Shown here: positions 12,242-24,402 of the stretch, piece by piece
How positions within the stretch are numbered: position 1 is the first letter of the stretch
Layout of the letters: every line of letters starts with the position of its first letter
Assembly: GCA_963556495.2 (NCBI GenBank)
Contig: OY747710.1
Location: 4,320,001 to 4,384,000, forward strand
Source of the DNA: Valencia hispanica
Taxonomy: Eukaryota; Chordata; Actinopteri; Cyprinodontiformes; Valenciidae
Direction of reading: 5' to 3'
DNA: 64,000 bases
Made by a program: the position numbers and the translations under genes
The notes under the pieces: generated by a model
The model's database searches: none
Told to the model about the DNA's origin: nothing
What the model saw: the letters and a program-made list of their open reading frames with translations, nothing else

Positions 12242-12776
12242 TAGTTGCGGGCGATAGAAACAGTATAAGGTAGAAATTATTTTTATTTAGCCAACGGTAG
12301 ATATTTTGATTATACTGGCCTACCGCATTTGATGATGTCATCAAGCTGTGCCTATGTACTTTGTAACAGGTGCGTAAGGAGGATAAACACTGATGTTCAG
12401 CGATCGTATGTACTCTAGATATTGTAAGTTTAAAATTTGCATAACATTTACCTTGTATTTTATTTTTGTTTAACATATTTTAATGTTTTATTTTTTCATT
12501 TTATCTTTATCTTTATGTTATGAGTATTTCTGTGTTGCACTTTTCGGAAAAACAGGTTTGTTTTTTCTTTTAAATGCATTTTGCACAATAAATGTGCTTT
12601 AAATAGCATTCTTTGCTTTTTCAGAGTTACTGTTCTGCTGGTAAGTGAGAGTGATCAAAAAAAGTCATTTTGACATAAATAAACAGAAGAAAAGAATATA
12701 TCCCGATAAGTATCGTTACCGCACATGCTTCAGGTTTTATCGCTATATAGATTCGAGGTCATGTTGCCCAGCCCTA
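12242..12776. mobile_element. hAT-like MITE (GGGCTGGGCAACAT family)
   Basis: The left end is TAGTTGCGGGCGATAG and the right end is TTGCCCAGCCCTA. The flanks ATTTAACC (12234-12241) and ATTTAATC (12777-12784) match at seven of eight bases, supporting an 8-bp hAT-type duplication. No coding capacity. It lies in a SYNGAP1 intron. Confidence 0.7.
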
Positions 12777-12984
12777 ATTTAATCCAGGGGTACAGTTAAC
12801 CGAATCTGACTGTTTAAAAAAAAAAAGATAAACGGCGACGGAAAAATCTGAAGGCCGTCTGCCATTTTGACAGGTTAGTATTCACACCCCTGACCACTTG
12901 GTGCAGACGGACGGGCATTTCCAACTTTACGCACAGAGTTCAACTAATCAATTAATAAACCTGTAAATCATGTAAAAGTAATCT

Positions 12985-13520
12985 GTACGTTCTAGATACT
13001 AGTTTCTAGTTTCAGGAAAGTAACCCTTAACTTCTGACTAACTAACCTGGAAGTTTGGTGAAAGTAAATTCTAGGTTGCAAAGTGGGAAGTGAGAGTTTG
13101 AAAGAAAGCAACCGTTAAGTTTCATAAAGTAGTCTTTAACTTTGCAAAAGAAACCCTTTAAGTTAAATAACATTAGGTGAAAGTAACCTATAGTTTTCAC
13201 GATATTGACCTGGATGTTCTGAAAAATAAACAAATATGCGTAAAACAAATCCATAAGTCCTGAAAAAAATTAACTTTGAATTCCAGAAAGGTAACCAGTA
13301 AGTTCTCTGTCAGCGCAAGAAGTTCCATGAAATAACCTCTGAGTTCTGTCAAGTAACTTGCAAGTTTCAGAAAAGTAATCTTTAAGTTCTGTAAAAAAAA
13401 CTGTTAGTTATGTTAACCTACCGTATTATTTGACTAAGGTATTTAATTAAGTTGTATAAAAAGAGTTCTACAGACGAAGCTGGAACTTCCAGAGTTATAA
13501 CCAGTTAGGTATGTTAACAA
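12985..13520. repeat. Degenerate minisatellite, GTAACCTGTAAGTTCTGGAAA-like units (left block)
   Basis: Roughly 20-base units with the core AAGTAACCTNTAAGTTCTG repeat head to tail with many changes, in the same direction as the larger block at 14118-15050. The two blocks are separated by a transposon-like insertion at 13542-14117. Minus-strand open frames here are products of the repeat. Confidence 0.85.
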
Positions 13521-13541
13521 TGACGATCATTTAAGCGTGAT

Positions 13542-14117
13542 GCCTAGTTTATGCTTCTCGGTCTGTGGCGGTGCGGAGACATGCAGCGTGATTATCCGTC
13601 GACGCAAGGGCTCTCCGACAGGCACGCAAGGACGGACAGAGTAGAGCCCAATATCCCTCGAACGCAATGGAGAGCGGAGATCATCTAACAAGAACGGTGC
13701 TCTATAGTCGATGTAATTAGTATTCAATGCAGCTTTTGGCCACTAGATGCTTTATATCACACGGCCAGTTTCTCTAATCTGGTCTTTTGGCGATTTTAAA
13801 CACCAGGAAGTGTAGAGAACAACAACACACACCGCTGGGTTTGTTTTTAGAGTATTCAATGAGTTGCACTTCTAGTAAAAAGCTTTCCAGCTCAATCAAA
13901 ACTCGCTCTCTGTCGGCCATTGCTCCTTAAGTAGGAAATGCAATTACAAGCTGAAGTAAAGGCAGACCCGACATAAAAGGTCAGCACCCCCTGCTGTTCT
14001 GGTGGAGAATTCCTTTGCAACACTGCCACACCAGCGGAGAAGTATAAAAGGAAAACTTCTCCGCCAATACGTATGCGTGTGGGTGCAAACTTGCTGACGG
14101 AGAAGCATAAACTAGGC
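13542..14117. mobile_element. Non-autonomous DNA element with GCCTAGTTTATGCTTCTC ends
   Basis: The left end GCCTAGTTTATGCTTCTC is the reverse complement of the right end GAGAAGCATAAACTAGGC. The inner flanks are also complementary in part (CTTCTCCG motifs). The interior has no recognisable protein. The element splits the GTAACC minisatellite, so it is younger than the array. The superfamily is unresolved because no clear target duplication is visible. Confidence 0.75.
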
Positions 14118-15050
14118 TTAAGTAACATCTAGGTTCTGTGCAAGTAACCTGCAAGTTCTGGAAAGCAACCTATACATTTTGGGAAAGAACTGTAAAATTC
14201 AGACAGCAACCTGTATGTTTAAGAAAGTAACCTTTATATTCTACAAAGTACCCTTTAAGCTTAAATAACTTATGGAAGATTAACCCGTAAATTATGGAAA
14301 GTAACCTATAAGTTTGTGGAAAGTAACATGTATGTTCAAGAAAGTAACTTTTACGTTCTACAAAGTATCCTTTAAAGTTGCTGTCCGTAGTATTTGGGGG
14401 AAAGAGGGATTTTTTTGAATCCACTAAATTATGGAAAGTACTCTATAAGTATTTGGAACGTAACGTGTATGTTCAAGAAAGTAAACTTTACATTTTACAA
14501 AGTATCCTTTAAGTTTGAATAAATTATAGAAGAATAATAGGTAAATTATAGAAAGTAACTTAAATATTTTTGGAAAGTAACCTGTACGTTCAAGAAAGTA
14601 AACTTTACATTTTACAAAGTATCCTTTAAGTTTGAATAAACTATGAAAGAATAATACGTAAATTATGGAAAATAACATATATTTTTGGAAAATAACCTGT
14701 AAGTTCAAAAAGGTAACCTTTACATTTTACAAAGTATCATTTAAGTTTAAGTAAATTATAGAAAATTACCCGGAAATTAAGGAAAGTACGCTATAAGTTT
14801 TTGGAAAGTAACCTTTAAGTTCAAGAAGGTAACCTTTACATTTTACAGAGTATCATTTAAGTTCGAATAAATTATGGAAGATTAATACGTAAATTAAGGA
14901 AAATAACTTAAATATTTTGGAAAGTAACCTGTAATTTCAATAAAGTTAACATTACATTTTACAAAGTATCCTTTAAGTTTAAGTAAATTATGGAAAGTAC
15001 CCTCTAGGTTTTTGGAAAGTAACCTGTAAGTTCTAGAAAGTAACCTTTAC
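14118..15050. repeat. Minisatellite, GTAACCTGTAAGTTC / CAAAGTATCCTTTAAGTTT units (main block)
   Basis: About 0.9 kb of head-to-tail units. Short units (GAAAGTAACCTGTAAGTTC) alternate with variants such as TTTACAAAGTATCCTTTAAG and AAATTATGGAAAGTA, which gives a higher-order period of roughly 120 bases. Long minus-strand frames (for example 14170-14424) contain repeated GYFVK-like phrases only because of this periodicity. Confidence 0.92.
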
Positions 15051-15545
15051 GACTTCTAAATACTTTTACTGGTTTATAAATCATTACATGGCTTAGCACC
15101 AAAATATGTTGTAGACCTGTTGTCATGGTACCAACCACCAAGACCACTCAGGTCCTCCAACTCTAGCCTACTAAACATCCCTAGACTCAGAACTAAACAT
15201 GGAGAAGCAGCTTTCAGTTTCTATGCTCCTCTAATCTGGAACAAACTTCATGACGAGTGTAGAGCTGCTGAAACTCTGAACTGCTTTAAATCGAGACTAA
15301 AAACCATCTGTTTAGAATTGCCTTTGAGTAAATGCTTGATGTCATATGTATGAAATGTGTTCATGCTCTCTTGCTTTTTTTATCTTTCTCTTGCTTTATT
15401 GTGTATCATGTGTAATGTGTGTTTCTTTAATTTCCAATGTTATATTCCATGTGTTTTTTTAAATGACCAAATCATGTAAAGCACCTTGAATTACCCTGCT
15501 GTTGAAAGTGTTCTATACAAATAAAATTGCCTTGCCTTGGCTTGA
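15051..15545 (+). mobile_element. L2-type LINE, 3' end
   Basis: Carries the last part of the ORF2 C-terminus (translation includes NIPRLRTKHGEAAFSFYAP), then an untranslated tail ending CAAATAAAATTGCCTTGCCTTGG. Copies at 28326-29022 and, in reverse, 60005 onward share the same sequence. It is a 5'-truncated retrocopy with GTAACC minisatellite sequence on both sides. Confidence 0.88.
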
Positions 15546-15599
15546 TGCGTTGCTGCTGCTTATCTTGGCCAGTTTTCTCTTGAAAAAGAGATTTTTATT

Positions 15600-15750
15600 C
15601 TCAATGGGATCTTCATGGTTAAACAAAGATTAAAGAAATTAAATAAATTAAAAATAGATTATGGAACATTAACCTGTAAATTATGTAAAGCAATTTATGA
15701 GTTCAATAATGGTTTTTGGAAAGCAACTTGTAAGTACAGACTGTGTTTAG
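15600..15750. repeat. Remnant of the GTAACC minisatellite
   Basis: Resumes GGAACATTAACCTGTAAATTATG and GGAAAGCAACTTGTAAGTAC-like units immediately after the L2 tail, showing that the LINE lies within the array. Confidence 0.7.
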
Positions 15751-16207
15751 GTACTGTTAATGACCTCTACCTCTATAAGGTCACACTGGTTCTGTATGAA
15801 TGTCTTTAGGGTAGATGCTGATGAGCCAAGGTTATCATTTGCAGATTTGCATGATGTTCTGCAGCACAAAAATTGTTAAATAATTCATTAAATAGCTTAG
15901 TAAATTAAAAATTTATAGAGTTTTTCTAATCATATCGACCACTCAAAGCATGCACATTCTTTCAGTGGTATGCAGATTGGCAGGCAACTTGGTCCAAAGT
16001 GCCTTGCCCAAGGACACAGTGACATGAGGAAGCTAGATGCATCTATTAGTTTGTTCCTCTTGATTCTGAATTAGTCAACAATGTCTACAACTAACAACCT
16101 TATACTCAATTTTATTAATATTTTATCTATTTTTGATCACGTTGAAACTGAAATATTATCTGCATTTAGTTTATGAACACAACCACTGGTGCTAAAACAA
16201 TGCCTAC

Positions 16208-16381
16208 CCTGTCCATGCGCGACTCGTCCATGCTTTTTGAATACTCCTTCAGCTTGAATTCCTCGCGGTCGATTCGTGAACTTTCGATGTCGGCCGACAG
16301 GTGAGGCATATTGGAGACCCAGGCCACCGTTCGTTCGTTCGCTGGGGTCGGGGGATTGAGGGTAGTGGGAGACTGGGAGCC
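16208..16381 (-). CDS. syngap1: SYNGAP1 exon: conserved [16 protein letters not shown] segment before the coiled coil
   Basis: The 58 codons read [18 protein letters not shown], then [17 protein letters not shown] and [14 protein letters not shown]. This is among the most conserved parts of the SynGAP tail and leads directly into the coiled coil; the mammalian family has nearly identical residues. The acceptor is TTCTTCCCAG and the donor is AGG followed by GTAGGC; both edges are in phase 0. It lies between the low-complexity exon at 17759-18193 and the coiled-coil exon, with introns of 1.4 and 4.3 kb. The phosphorylatable Ser/Thr-Pro motifs near its start (SQSPTT) resemble those of mammals, but phosphorylation is only inferred. 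Confidence 0.96.
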
Positions 16382-16615
16382 CTGGGAAGAAACGGTGGCA
16401 GGCTTATTAATGGGACAAAGAGGCACGGCAGGTCTGTTTATATGTGACCCCAAAGGGGGAATCCAAAGTGCTTTACAGAACTCAAGGGGAAGAGATAGAG
16501 AAAACAACAAAGCATAACAATGAAAACACCCAATTCAGAATGAGCCTGAACTGGTTGGAAATTATTTTCACATCAAACAGGACTTGATTCAAAGTGTGTT
16601 GCACATGAAGTATAG

Positions 16616-17671
16616 TAGGGCTGCACGATTTTGACATAAAACCTAATTGCGTTTTTTCTGACAAATATTGCGATTGCGATGCCAATTTCCGATTTTTACT
16701 TTCAATACTTTTAAGTACATAAAACTAAAATTATGAATGAAATATATCGTTACTTTTATAACACAGTCTTGTACAAATTGACACACATGCAAACAATATA
16801 CAACAACCTAAAAAATGTTTATGTGGCCAGGCCCCTCTTCTGGCTTTTGTCTTCTGTTGAACCTGAAAAATCTCTAATATAAACTACATAGTGATTGAGG
16901 TAATGAGATTGTTCAATGCTTCATGATTATTAAATACCTGAACCTAAATGCCAAAGAATAATAAGACATAATGGAAATGAACTTAAACAGGTAGCCTAAT
17001 TTATTTTCTTTTTTTAAATTGACGAATCTTTGCCATTGAAAAATAGAAAATGAACTCCTATTAGATTTAGATTTACAATTAGAAAACAAAATCTTCTGCA
17101 GTCCACTGCCATTTACTAAACATGAAACTGTTATATTGGACACATTTTAAAATAAATGACAATAACAATTAAAAACAAGACCTTGTCCAGCCTTCTGCAA
17201 GATAAGACGTAGTAACCTGAGAGTGAAGATTAGCCTGAGACTGACAGCAGAGAGAGACTGACAGCCAGGTTCCTCTCCCGCTACCCACAGAGAACAGTGA
17301 GAAATACATTCTGCTTTCACATTGAACAAGTCGCCAAAAGTGTCTAGCAACACATGGAAAAGTCGCTAGATTTGTCACTAGACACTTTTTGAAAAAAAGA
17401 AAAAACTTAGCCAGGGGGGTCGGAAAAGTCGCTAAATATAGTGACAAAGTCGCAAAGTTGGCAACACTGCTCTGCATTCGAGCTTGTTTCCCATCACCAT
17501 TTCTGATTGTTCAGCAAGCCAGGAATGCGAGACTTGACTATTTTGATTGGTGAATAGGTTTGTCACTCAAATGTCAGGGGCGGGAAAAAAACCTCAGCCT
17601 CATGAGGTTAGGTTTATCGCAGGAGTTAAAACCTCAATATCTATGCGATAAAGGTTAATCGTGCAGCCCTA
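16616..17671. mobile_element. hAT-like non-autonomous element (TAGGGCTGCACGATT family)
   Basis: The ends are TAGGGCTGCACGATT and AATCGTGCAGCCCTA, perfect 15-base inverted repeats. The flanks AAGTATAG (16608-16615) and AAGTGTAG (17672-17679) are an 8-bp duplication with one difference, as expected of hAT. The interior of about 1 kb has no recognisable transposase. It lies in a SYNGAP1 intron. Confidence 0.92.
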
Positions 17672-17758
17672 AAGTGTAGTGTATTAAGCCATGCATTAGC
17701 CGACATCCTACAGAGACAGCTGTGAGAAGATGAAGCCCACAGAGTGAGCAGATGTTAC

Positions 17759-18193
17759 CTGTTTGCTCATGGTGGGTTTCAAAAGGTGCTGTTGAGACTG
17801 CTGTGGTGACTGCTGAGTGCTCTGACTGGTGGTTCCTTGTGGACTCCCACTTTCCCTGACAGAGCTCTGCTGGTGGGGAAGACCCGGGGCGGTGTTGTCT
17901 TTGACGGATAGCTGCCGGGGGCCGTGCTGCCTGCCGCCGCCGTAGCCGGACTCTGGAGACTGGAGGAGGTTTCCGCTCTGCGGACGGTTTTTACCGGAGG
18001 AGGCGGGCCCGGCCGCTGCGCTGACGGATAGCTGGTGGGAAGTCTGGGACTTGACGCGCTGGCTGGGAGGAGGAGCGACAGAACTCTGCCGCATGGGTTG
18101 AACTGTGGAGGGAGGCGTGGTGGCCAGGGAAGAGTGGGACGTTCCTGTCTGGGAGGCGATTCCCATCATTTCTTGCTGCTGTTGGAGGTTATC
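17759..18193 (-). CDS. syngap1: SYNGAP1 exon: Ser/Gln/Pro-rich disordered tail
   Basis: The 145 codons start DNLQQQQEMMGIASQTG and end KPTMSKQ. The segment is rich in Ser, Gln and Pro, includes RPQSGNLLQSPESGYG (a block also present in mammalian SynGAP), and is predicted to be disordered. The acceptor is TTCTTCCTAAG and the donor is CAG followed by GTAACATC, both phase 0. It joins RRQISMQMQ of the exon upstream and GSQSPTT of the exon downstream. Mammalian SynGAP is glycine-rich here; the fish version has glutamine and serine instead (TQQSPQQSQQ), a change typical of fast-evolving disordered regions. Confidence 0.95.
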
Positions 18194-18329
18194 CTTAGGA
18201 AGAAAACAGGTGCAGAATAAATCATTATTACATTCAGCTTTGTACATGTCTTTATGGACTTAAATTCAACTACGTATGTTATACTTTAGTTATAGTTACA
18301 GTTTAGGGGGATTTTATCTACATTTTGTC

Positions 18330-18612
18330 TTTTGACCATTATGGAATGGTCTCCCTTTGCAGATTAGAGAAGCTAATTCTATTTCAAACTTCAAGTCCCT
18401 CCTAAAAAGCCATCTCTTTGCATTGGCTTTTCATTGCAGCTGAGCATTATTCTCTGCCTTTGCTTTTCTCTTTGCTTTCATGTTTTTAGATTTTATTTTA
18501 TTTTATCTTTTTATGGAATATGTTTAACTTGTAATATCTTTGCATGTACAGCCCTTTGGGGCAACTTAGGTTGCTAAAAATGTGCTTTATAAATAAACTT
18601 GAACTTGAACTT
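18330..18612 (+). mobile_element. LINE 3' end (L2-like), short retrocopy
   Basis: Contains a LINE-like C-terminal coding remnant (GGAATGGTCTCCCTTTGCAG... CTAAAAAGCCATCTCTTTGC) and a tail with GCCCTTTGGGGCAAC and ATAAATAAACTTGAACTTGA, a common 3' end of fish L2/CR1-group LINEs. No open frame of useful length. Confidence 0.7.
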
Positions 18613-18929
18613 TTGATTAATAGTGTAACAATTCATGTCTAAAATACGCACTATAAGGTGTATTGAGTCTTGTTAGTTTGTAGGTCCGGAAGACCAAGTG
18701 TCCATTAATACAACGCCGAGACAGAAAGACATCAGCAATGACCTCAGAGAAGCAATAGTTCAGTATGCGAGCCCGTTTGAAATATAAAACCTCTTCTATG
18801 TGAAAATATTTGGCAGAGTGAATTCGTTTTGCAAAGCTGCATCTGAATGAACGACAATTATTCTTTCTCTAGACAAATGACAAAGAGAAAGGAACAATTA
18901 TGATCCAGGAAAGTAGCATTATTACTTAC

Positions 18930-19515
18930 TTGTAAACTTAAAGAATAGTCTGTAAGTTCTGTAAAAATAAGCTATATATTCCCGGAAATAAAATTTTTAA
19001 GTACCAAAAGAAAACAAAATTTCTAATCACAACTAAAAACGTATCTGTTTAGAGTTGCCTTTAATTGATGCTTTGTTGTATCATGTTTTGTGTATTCTTC
19101 TTGTTTTACTGCTGTTTTTACTTTATATACTTTGTAATGCTTTGATGAATCTGTCTGTGCTTCTTGCTTTATCGCTGTTTTTACTTTAAATGCTTTGTCT
19201 GTGTTTTACTGCTATTTTTATTTTACCACTTAATCATGTAAAGCACCTTGAATTACCTTGTTGTTGAAAGTGTGCTATACTAATAAAATTGCCTTGCCTT
19301 AAGTTCTGGGTAAATAACAGCTGGAGAGTAACCTGTAAGCTGTGTAAAAGAAACTACTAAGTTCTGAAACGTAACCTTTGGCCCCTGTGAAAGTAATGCA
19401 TAAATCAGGTAAATGTGACCTGCAAGTTCTGGAAAGTAACCTTAAGGTTTTTTGAAAGTAGACTCCAAGTTCTACACCAATTCCAGAAACTAAACTGAAA
19501 GCTAAGTTCTGGTCT
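18930..19515. repeat. GTAACC minisatellite with an L2 tail inside
   Basis: Units such as AAAGAATAGTCTGTAAGTTCTG (about 18930-19015) and GGAGAGTAACCTGTAAGCTG (about 19310-19515) flank an L2-type 3' end at about 19022-19305 that terminates AATAAAATTGCCTTGCCTTA. The order array, L2 tail, array is the same as at 14118-15750 and in the same orientation. Confidence 0.8.
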
Positions 19516-19519
19516 TAGA

Positions 19520-19770
19520 TTTTAAATCACTTTTAAAGACTCATCTTTTTAAATTGGCCTTCCACTCCAGCTGATCAGAAACTCCAATCAAAGCTGCCTT
19601 GTGTTTTTAGCTTATTTTATTGTATGCTGTTTATCTGTTTCCTTTTATTACTTTCTTTCCTTTGGACACTTATAGAGCGTTCCATTAACTGGTCTGTACA
19701 GCACTTTGGTCTCCTCGGATGTCTAAAGTGCTTAAAATGTGTGTAAAGTTCTATAAATAAAGGTATTATT
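19520..19770 (+). mobile_element. LINE 3' end (L2-like)
   Basis: Coding remnant (TTAAATCACTTTTAAAGACTC, ATTGGCCTTCCACTCC) followed by a tail with CAGCACTTTGGTCTCC and CTATAAATAAAGGTATTATTATTA. This is a distinct subfamily from the GCCTTGCC-ending tails. Confidence 0.7.
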
Positions 19771-19784
19771 ATTATAAACAATGT

Positions 19785-20862
19785 TACGGTATGAGGTGCC
19801 TTTTGTAAAGTTATACAGTCAAAAGGTAACTGCAATAATTTGGGTTATTTGGGATGTCATATAAAAGAAGAAAAATGGGGGCTCGTTTGATAAAGTCACA
19901 TGTTATTTATTCTTTTATAAATTACAAAGTTTAAAATTAATACTTATTTGGAAAGCTAAATATTTAGTTTAGTTTATTTATGTAGAGCCAATTCACAACA
20001 CATGTAATCTCTAAGGAAACTGAACAGATGGCATTAAATCACGGACTTGCAGCAATCCCTCATCCTGAGCAAGCATGTAGCGACAATGGAGAGGAAAAAC
20101 TCCCCTTTAACAGGAAGAAACCTCCAGCAGAACCAGAACCAGGCTCGGTACGAGCGGCCATCTAGTATACAAATTAAGCATTTATCTCCAAGCAAGTATT
20201 TCATTAGCAAACTAAATATTTAGCTTAAACATAAAATATTTAGTTGGCAAGCTAAATATTTAGTTTGAAGCTAAATAGTTAGCTAGCAAGCTAAATTGGC
20301 CAGGTAAGTATTTAGCTATAAACTAAACATTTAACTCCGAGCTAATTATTTAGCCAATATGAAAATTCACTTGCCGAAAAGCACAAGTGGACCATCAAAA
20401 TAAAAGCTGGTTCCGTTTTAAGCTGAAATGGCGCTGGTTTCTATACTTTAGAAGTCCACAAGACCAAGGTTTTATTTTGGTAGTCCATTTCTGCATTTCT
20501 GCAAGTAAATTTGCATATTAGCTAAAGATTCATCTCTGAGAAAAATATTTAGGAAGCTAAATATTTAGTTAGCCAGTTTAGCTTGCTAACTGTTTAGTTT
20601 GAATTTAAAGATTCAGTTTGGAAACTAAATATTTAGTTTGCAAACTAAATAATTGGTTTATGAACTACATTGTTTAATTGGAAAGTAAATATTTAGCTTG
20701 CTAACTAAATATTAAGTTTAAAACTGTGATATTCAATAATTAATTAATAACATTGATGTAAATATGACTTGATGAAAAAAGAATCTCCATTTATTCATCT
20801 TTTGAAGGGCTAAATAACCTAAATGATTGCTATTAGGTTTTGAACTGTGCAGCTTTACTAAC
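19785..20862. mobile_element. Fold-back element with TAAATATTTAGC arrays, copy 1
   Basis: The left end TGAGGTGCCTTTTGTAAAG and the right end CTTTACTAACGGTACCCCA are imperfect inverted repeats flanked by TA. Next come AATAATTTGGGTTATTT on the left and its complement on the right, then dense short units (GCTAAATATTTAGTTTG and relatives) from both sides. The centre is an inverted repeat (TGCAAATTTACTTGC- and AAAAGCTGG-type arms). It contains a reverse-oriented retrotransposon tail at 19966-20163. No protein-coding sequence. Confidence 0.85.
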
Positions 20863-20936
20863 GGTACCCCATATTACCGGACATCTAAAAACACTGCTAT
20901 AAGGACTTTAAAAGGTTCCAGGTAAAATCAGTTTAC

Positions 20937-21569
20937 CTGCATTTGCATGGAGATCTGCCTGCGTCCATAGTCAGCCCTGCTGTATTCGTCACTGTAGCTG
21001 TGTGAGTGGATTATGCTGGGCTGGCCCAGGTGACCGTCCCGGGTCCTGAGCGTGGACAGATCCTCGCTGCGAGAGAACCCCCCGTGGGCGAACTGTGGGA
21101 TGTAGGCCTGATGAGAGGGCTCGGGGTCGGGGGCCAGGAGCAGGGGTGCCGGGGGTTGGGCCCGGCTGTGCTGGTGATGCAGCTGTTGCTGTGGCCCGTC
21201 AGCCGTCGCCAGATGAAAGAGAGGATTCTGGAAGGAAAGCGGGTAGCGCATGGCGGCGGCCTGGTGTTGCTGCTGCTGGGATAGCGAGTCGGTGGTGGTG
21301 CCCATCTGGCTCAGCTGGCTCAGCCGGAGGCCGCCTGACATGCTGGAGCCGCCGGAGCCAGCTGACAACCTCCCACCGGCCCGCAGCTGGCTGCTCAGGC
21401 CCGACCCCAGGCCGCCACCGCCTCCGCTGCTCAGCCCACCGAAGCTGCCCATACCGGCGATGGAGGCCTGGGAGGAGTTGAGCATGTCCACCGACTGCAG
21501 GTTAGACACGCTGTTCATTCGGGAATCCTGGAGGTCCATCATAGATACGCTTTTATTTACACTGATTAC
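20937..21569 (-). CDS. syngap1: SYNGAP1 exon: large Gly/Ser/Gln-rich disordered exon
   Basis: This is the largest exon of the window, with 211 codons. It starts [18 protein letters not shown] and contains [17 protein letters not shown], a glycine/serine run, [34 protein letters not shown] and [18 protein letters not shown]. It ends RRQISMQMQ. These blocks occur in the same order in mammalian SynGAP. The acceptor is TGCTATTTAG and the donor is CAG followed by GTAAAC; both edges are phase 0. The long polyhistidine run that mammalian SynGAP has after FQNPLFH is represented only by QQQLHHQHS. The region is probably intrinsically disordered and acts in the postsynaptic scaffold, judging from the family. 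Confidence 0.96.
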
Positions 21570-21907
21570 CTAAATAGCAGGGGATATGAGAGGCTAATGT
21601 GCCCCCTGATATTTAATGTTTGGCGGGCACAGATGACATGGGTGAGGGTGGTGCGGGTGTTTTTACCACGAGGTCTGTCAGGGTATCGGAATGCCTGAAA
21701 GTATTTCCCAGGAAATACCGCTAGGATGAGTTGCATGGTGAATCAGTGGGAAAAAAGCAAATGTCATGATAAACTAGAGCCTCAGTAACACCATGGCAGA
21801 CTCTTTCAGGTATGACGGACATGCATGTCATACTAACCTGGCTAAGCAGATAGATAAACTAGCGGATGGGATGATGATTCCCCCTGGTTCAGGACGATAA
21901 GACTCAC

Positions 21908-22106
21908 CTTAGCGTCTGGTTCCGTGATGTCCGAGCTGCTCGTGCAGTATGCCGGGCTGGACCGGGCCAGGGGGGGCCGTGACACGTAAAACATGTCTTT
22001 GGAGGCTCGATGAGGGTGATCGCGGTCCTGAAAGCTCAGCTGGGAACGGGATGGCATGACCCCTCCGGTGGAGGTAGGGGAAGGCAAACGGGTGATATCT
22101 ATGGAG
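21908..22106 (-). CDS. syngap1: SYNGAP1 exon: [20 protein letters not shown] segment
   Basis: Starts in the middle of a serine codon (completing AG from the exon at 24200) and reads [16 protein letters not shown], then [19 protein letters not shown] and [12 protein letters not shown]. The [16 protein letters not shown] block is a diagnostic SYNGAP1 sequence, absent in this form from DAB2IP and RASAL2. The acceptor is TTCTTGTCGTCCAG and the donor AAG followed by GTGAGTC. Mammalian SynGAP has about 15 extra residues between NSSID and ARLPSP that are lacking here; an alternative splice form could explain this. Confidence 0.96.
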
Positions 22107-22193
22107 CTGGACGACAAGAAGGAGTAAAGTCTACAGGGCGGATCTGGAACAACTTCATACAGTCAGCAGGTCCAAATCTGCAGTGGTAGTCAG

Positions 22194-23367
<1,174 letters not shown>

Positions 23368-23375
23368 GTATTTAG

Positions 23376-24199
23376 GAAATATTCATTCAACATATGGCAA
23401 ATTGTCAAGAACCTACTTTAGATTGATGGAATGAGAAAATTGCCACTTGCTGTAGAGGTACTGGTTATCTTTCTACCCTGCACTTTTACCTGCCATGCAG
23501 CCCCACAACAGTGCTGACTGTGGAAATGTGCCTTTCTTGAGTCATTTTTCTATGTTGTATTGAGATGAAGAAACAAATATTGCAGCTGAACCAGGTTCAG
23601 GATTCATTGCTAAATCCCACTCCCATCTGATCATCCACTCAAACCTTGTTTCTTTTTGAGCTGTTATTGGTAACTCGACTTTTCTGTATATAAATCCCAT
23701 TTTCTTTAGCCAGTTTTTACAATTCACTTATAAACACTGACTTCTCTGTCTGCACTAATGTATTTCATTTATTCTGTTGTGCATTTCATATTTTTAAGGA
23801 TTCCTTTGAGTTTTGTAGTTTGCTCCGTGGACAACCTGAATGTGGCATTGTCAGAAACTCGCTGACTGGGAACATACAAAATAATTTTTCCCTCTCAAAC
23901 TGTGAAGACTTTCCATTTAATAACTGATAGCTCGCTTGTTTGGGCCTTATTTTCAATAACAGCTCTTTAAGGCCTCCATTCTCTCTCTTCCAAATTAAAA
24001 CTCAATGCAGAATTGCAACTTTGCAGATATTTGTTTAAAAAAATGCAGATTATACAGTCAAACTATTAAAAATGTTTGAAACCACTTTCAGAAATGACTA
24101 AAATCTTTCCCAAAGCTGATTTATGACTACATCCCAACAGGTCTGATGTCCTTCAGTTCTTATTAATAATCTTGGTTTGTCCTGCACCAATGTTCCCAC
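23376..24199 (-). other. SYNGAP1 intron segment
   Basis: Unique-looking AT-rich intronic sequence between a hAT-like element and the exon at 24200. No gene or named repeat seen. Confidence 0.7.
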
Positions 24200-24402
24200 C
24201 TGTTTAAATCTCTCATCATGAGATTCTGGAACTCTGAAGAGATGCCTCGGTTGAAGCTCAGCCGAGACAGCAGCCGGTCCGTCTGTCTGTCCTGCACCCT
24301 GTCTGTCTGGTGGCTCGGCTGCCTCTGCAGGTGAGGGTTACGCAACGCCATGCTGATGTCATTCAGGAGGCGTGGCAAAGGACCAAGCTTGATGATGGCA
24401 TC
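24200..24402 (-). CDS. syngap1: SYNGAP1 exon: linker after the RasGAP domain
   Basis: Reads [38 protein letters not shown], then a divergent stretch and [19 protein letters not shown] and ALRNP are conserved immediately after the GAP domain in SynGAP and its paralogues, and MMRDLN matches mammalian SynGAP. The acceptor is TTCTGACCGCAG and the donor AACAG followed by GTGGGAA. Entry is phase 0; exit leaves two bases of a serine codon that the next exon completes with C, restoring NSSID. The middle ([17 protein letters not shown]) is specific to this lineage as far as I can judge. Confidence 0.96.

Noticed and set aside
14170..14708. Minus-strand frames with repeated GYFVK phrases as a repeat protein
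   Set aside because: They are translations of the GTAACC minisatellite; the frame is interrupted between neighbouring units and no start, splice or codon signal supports it.
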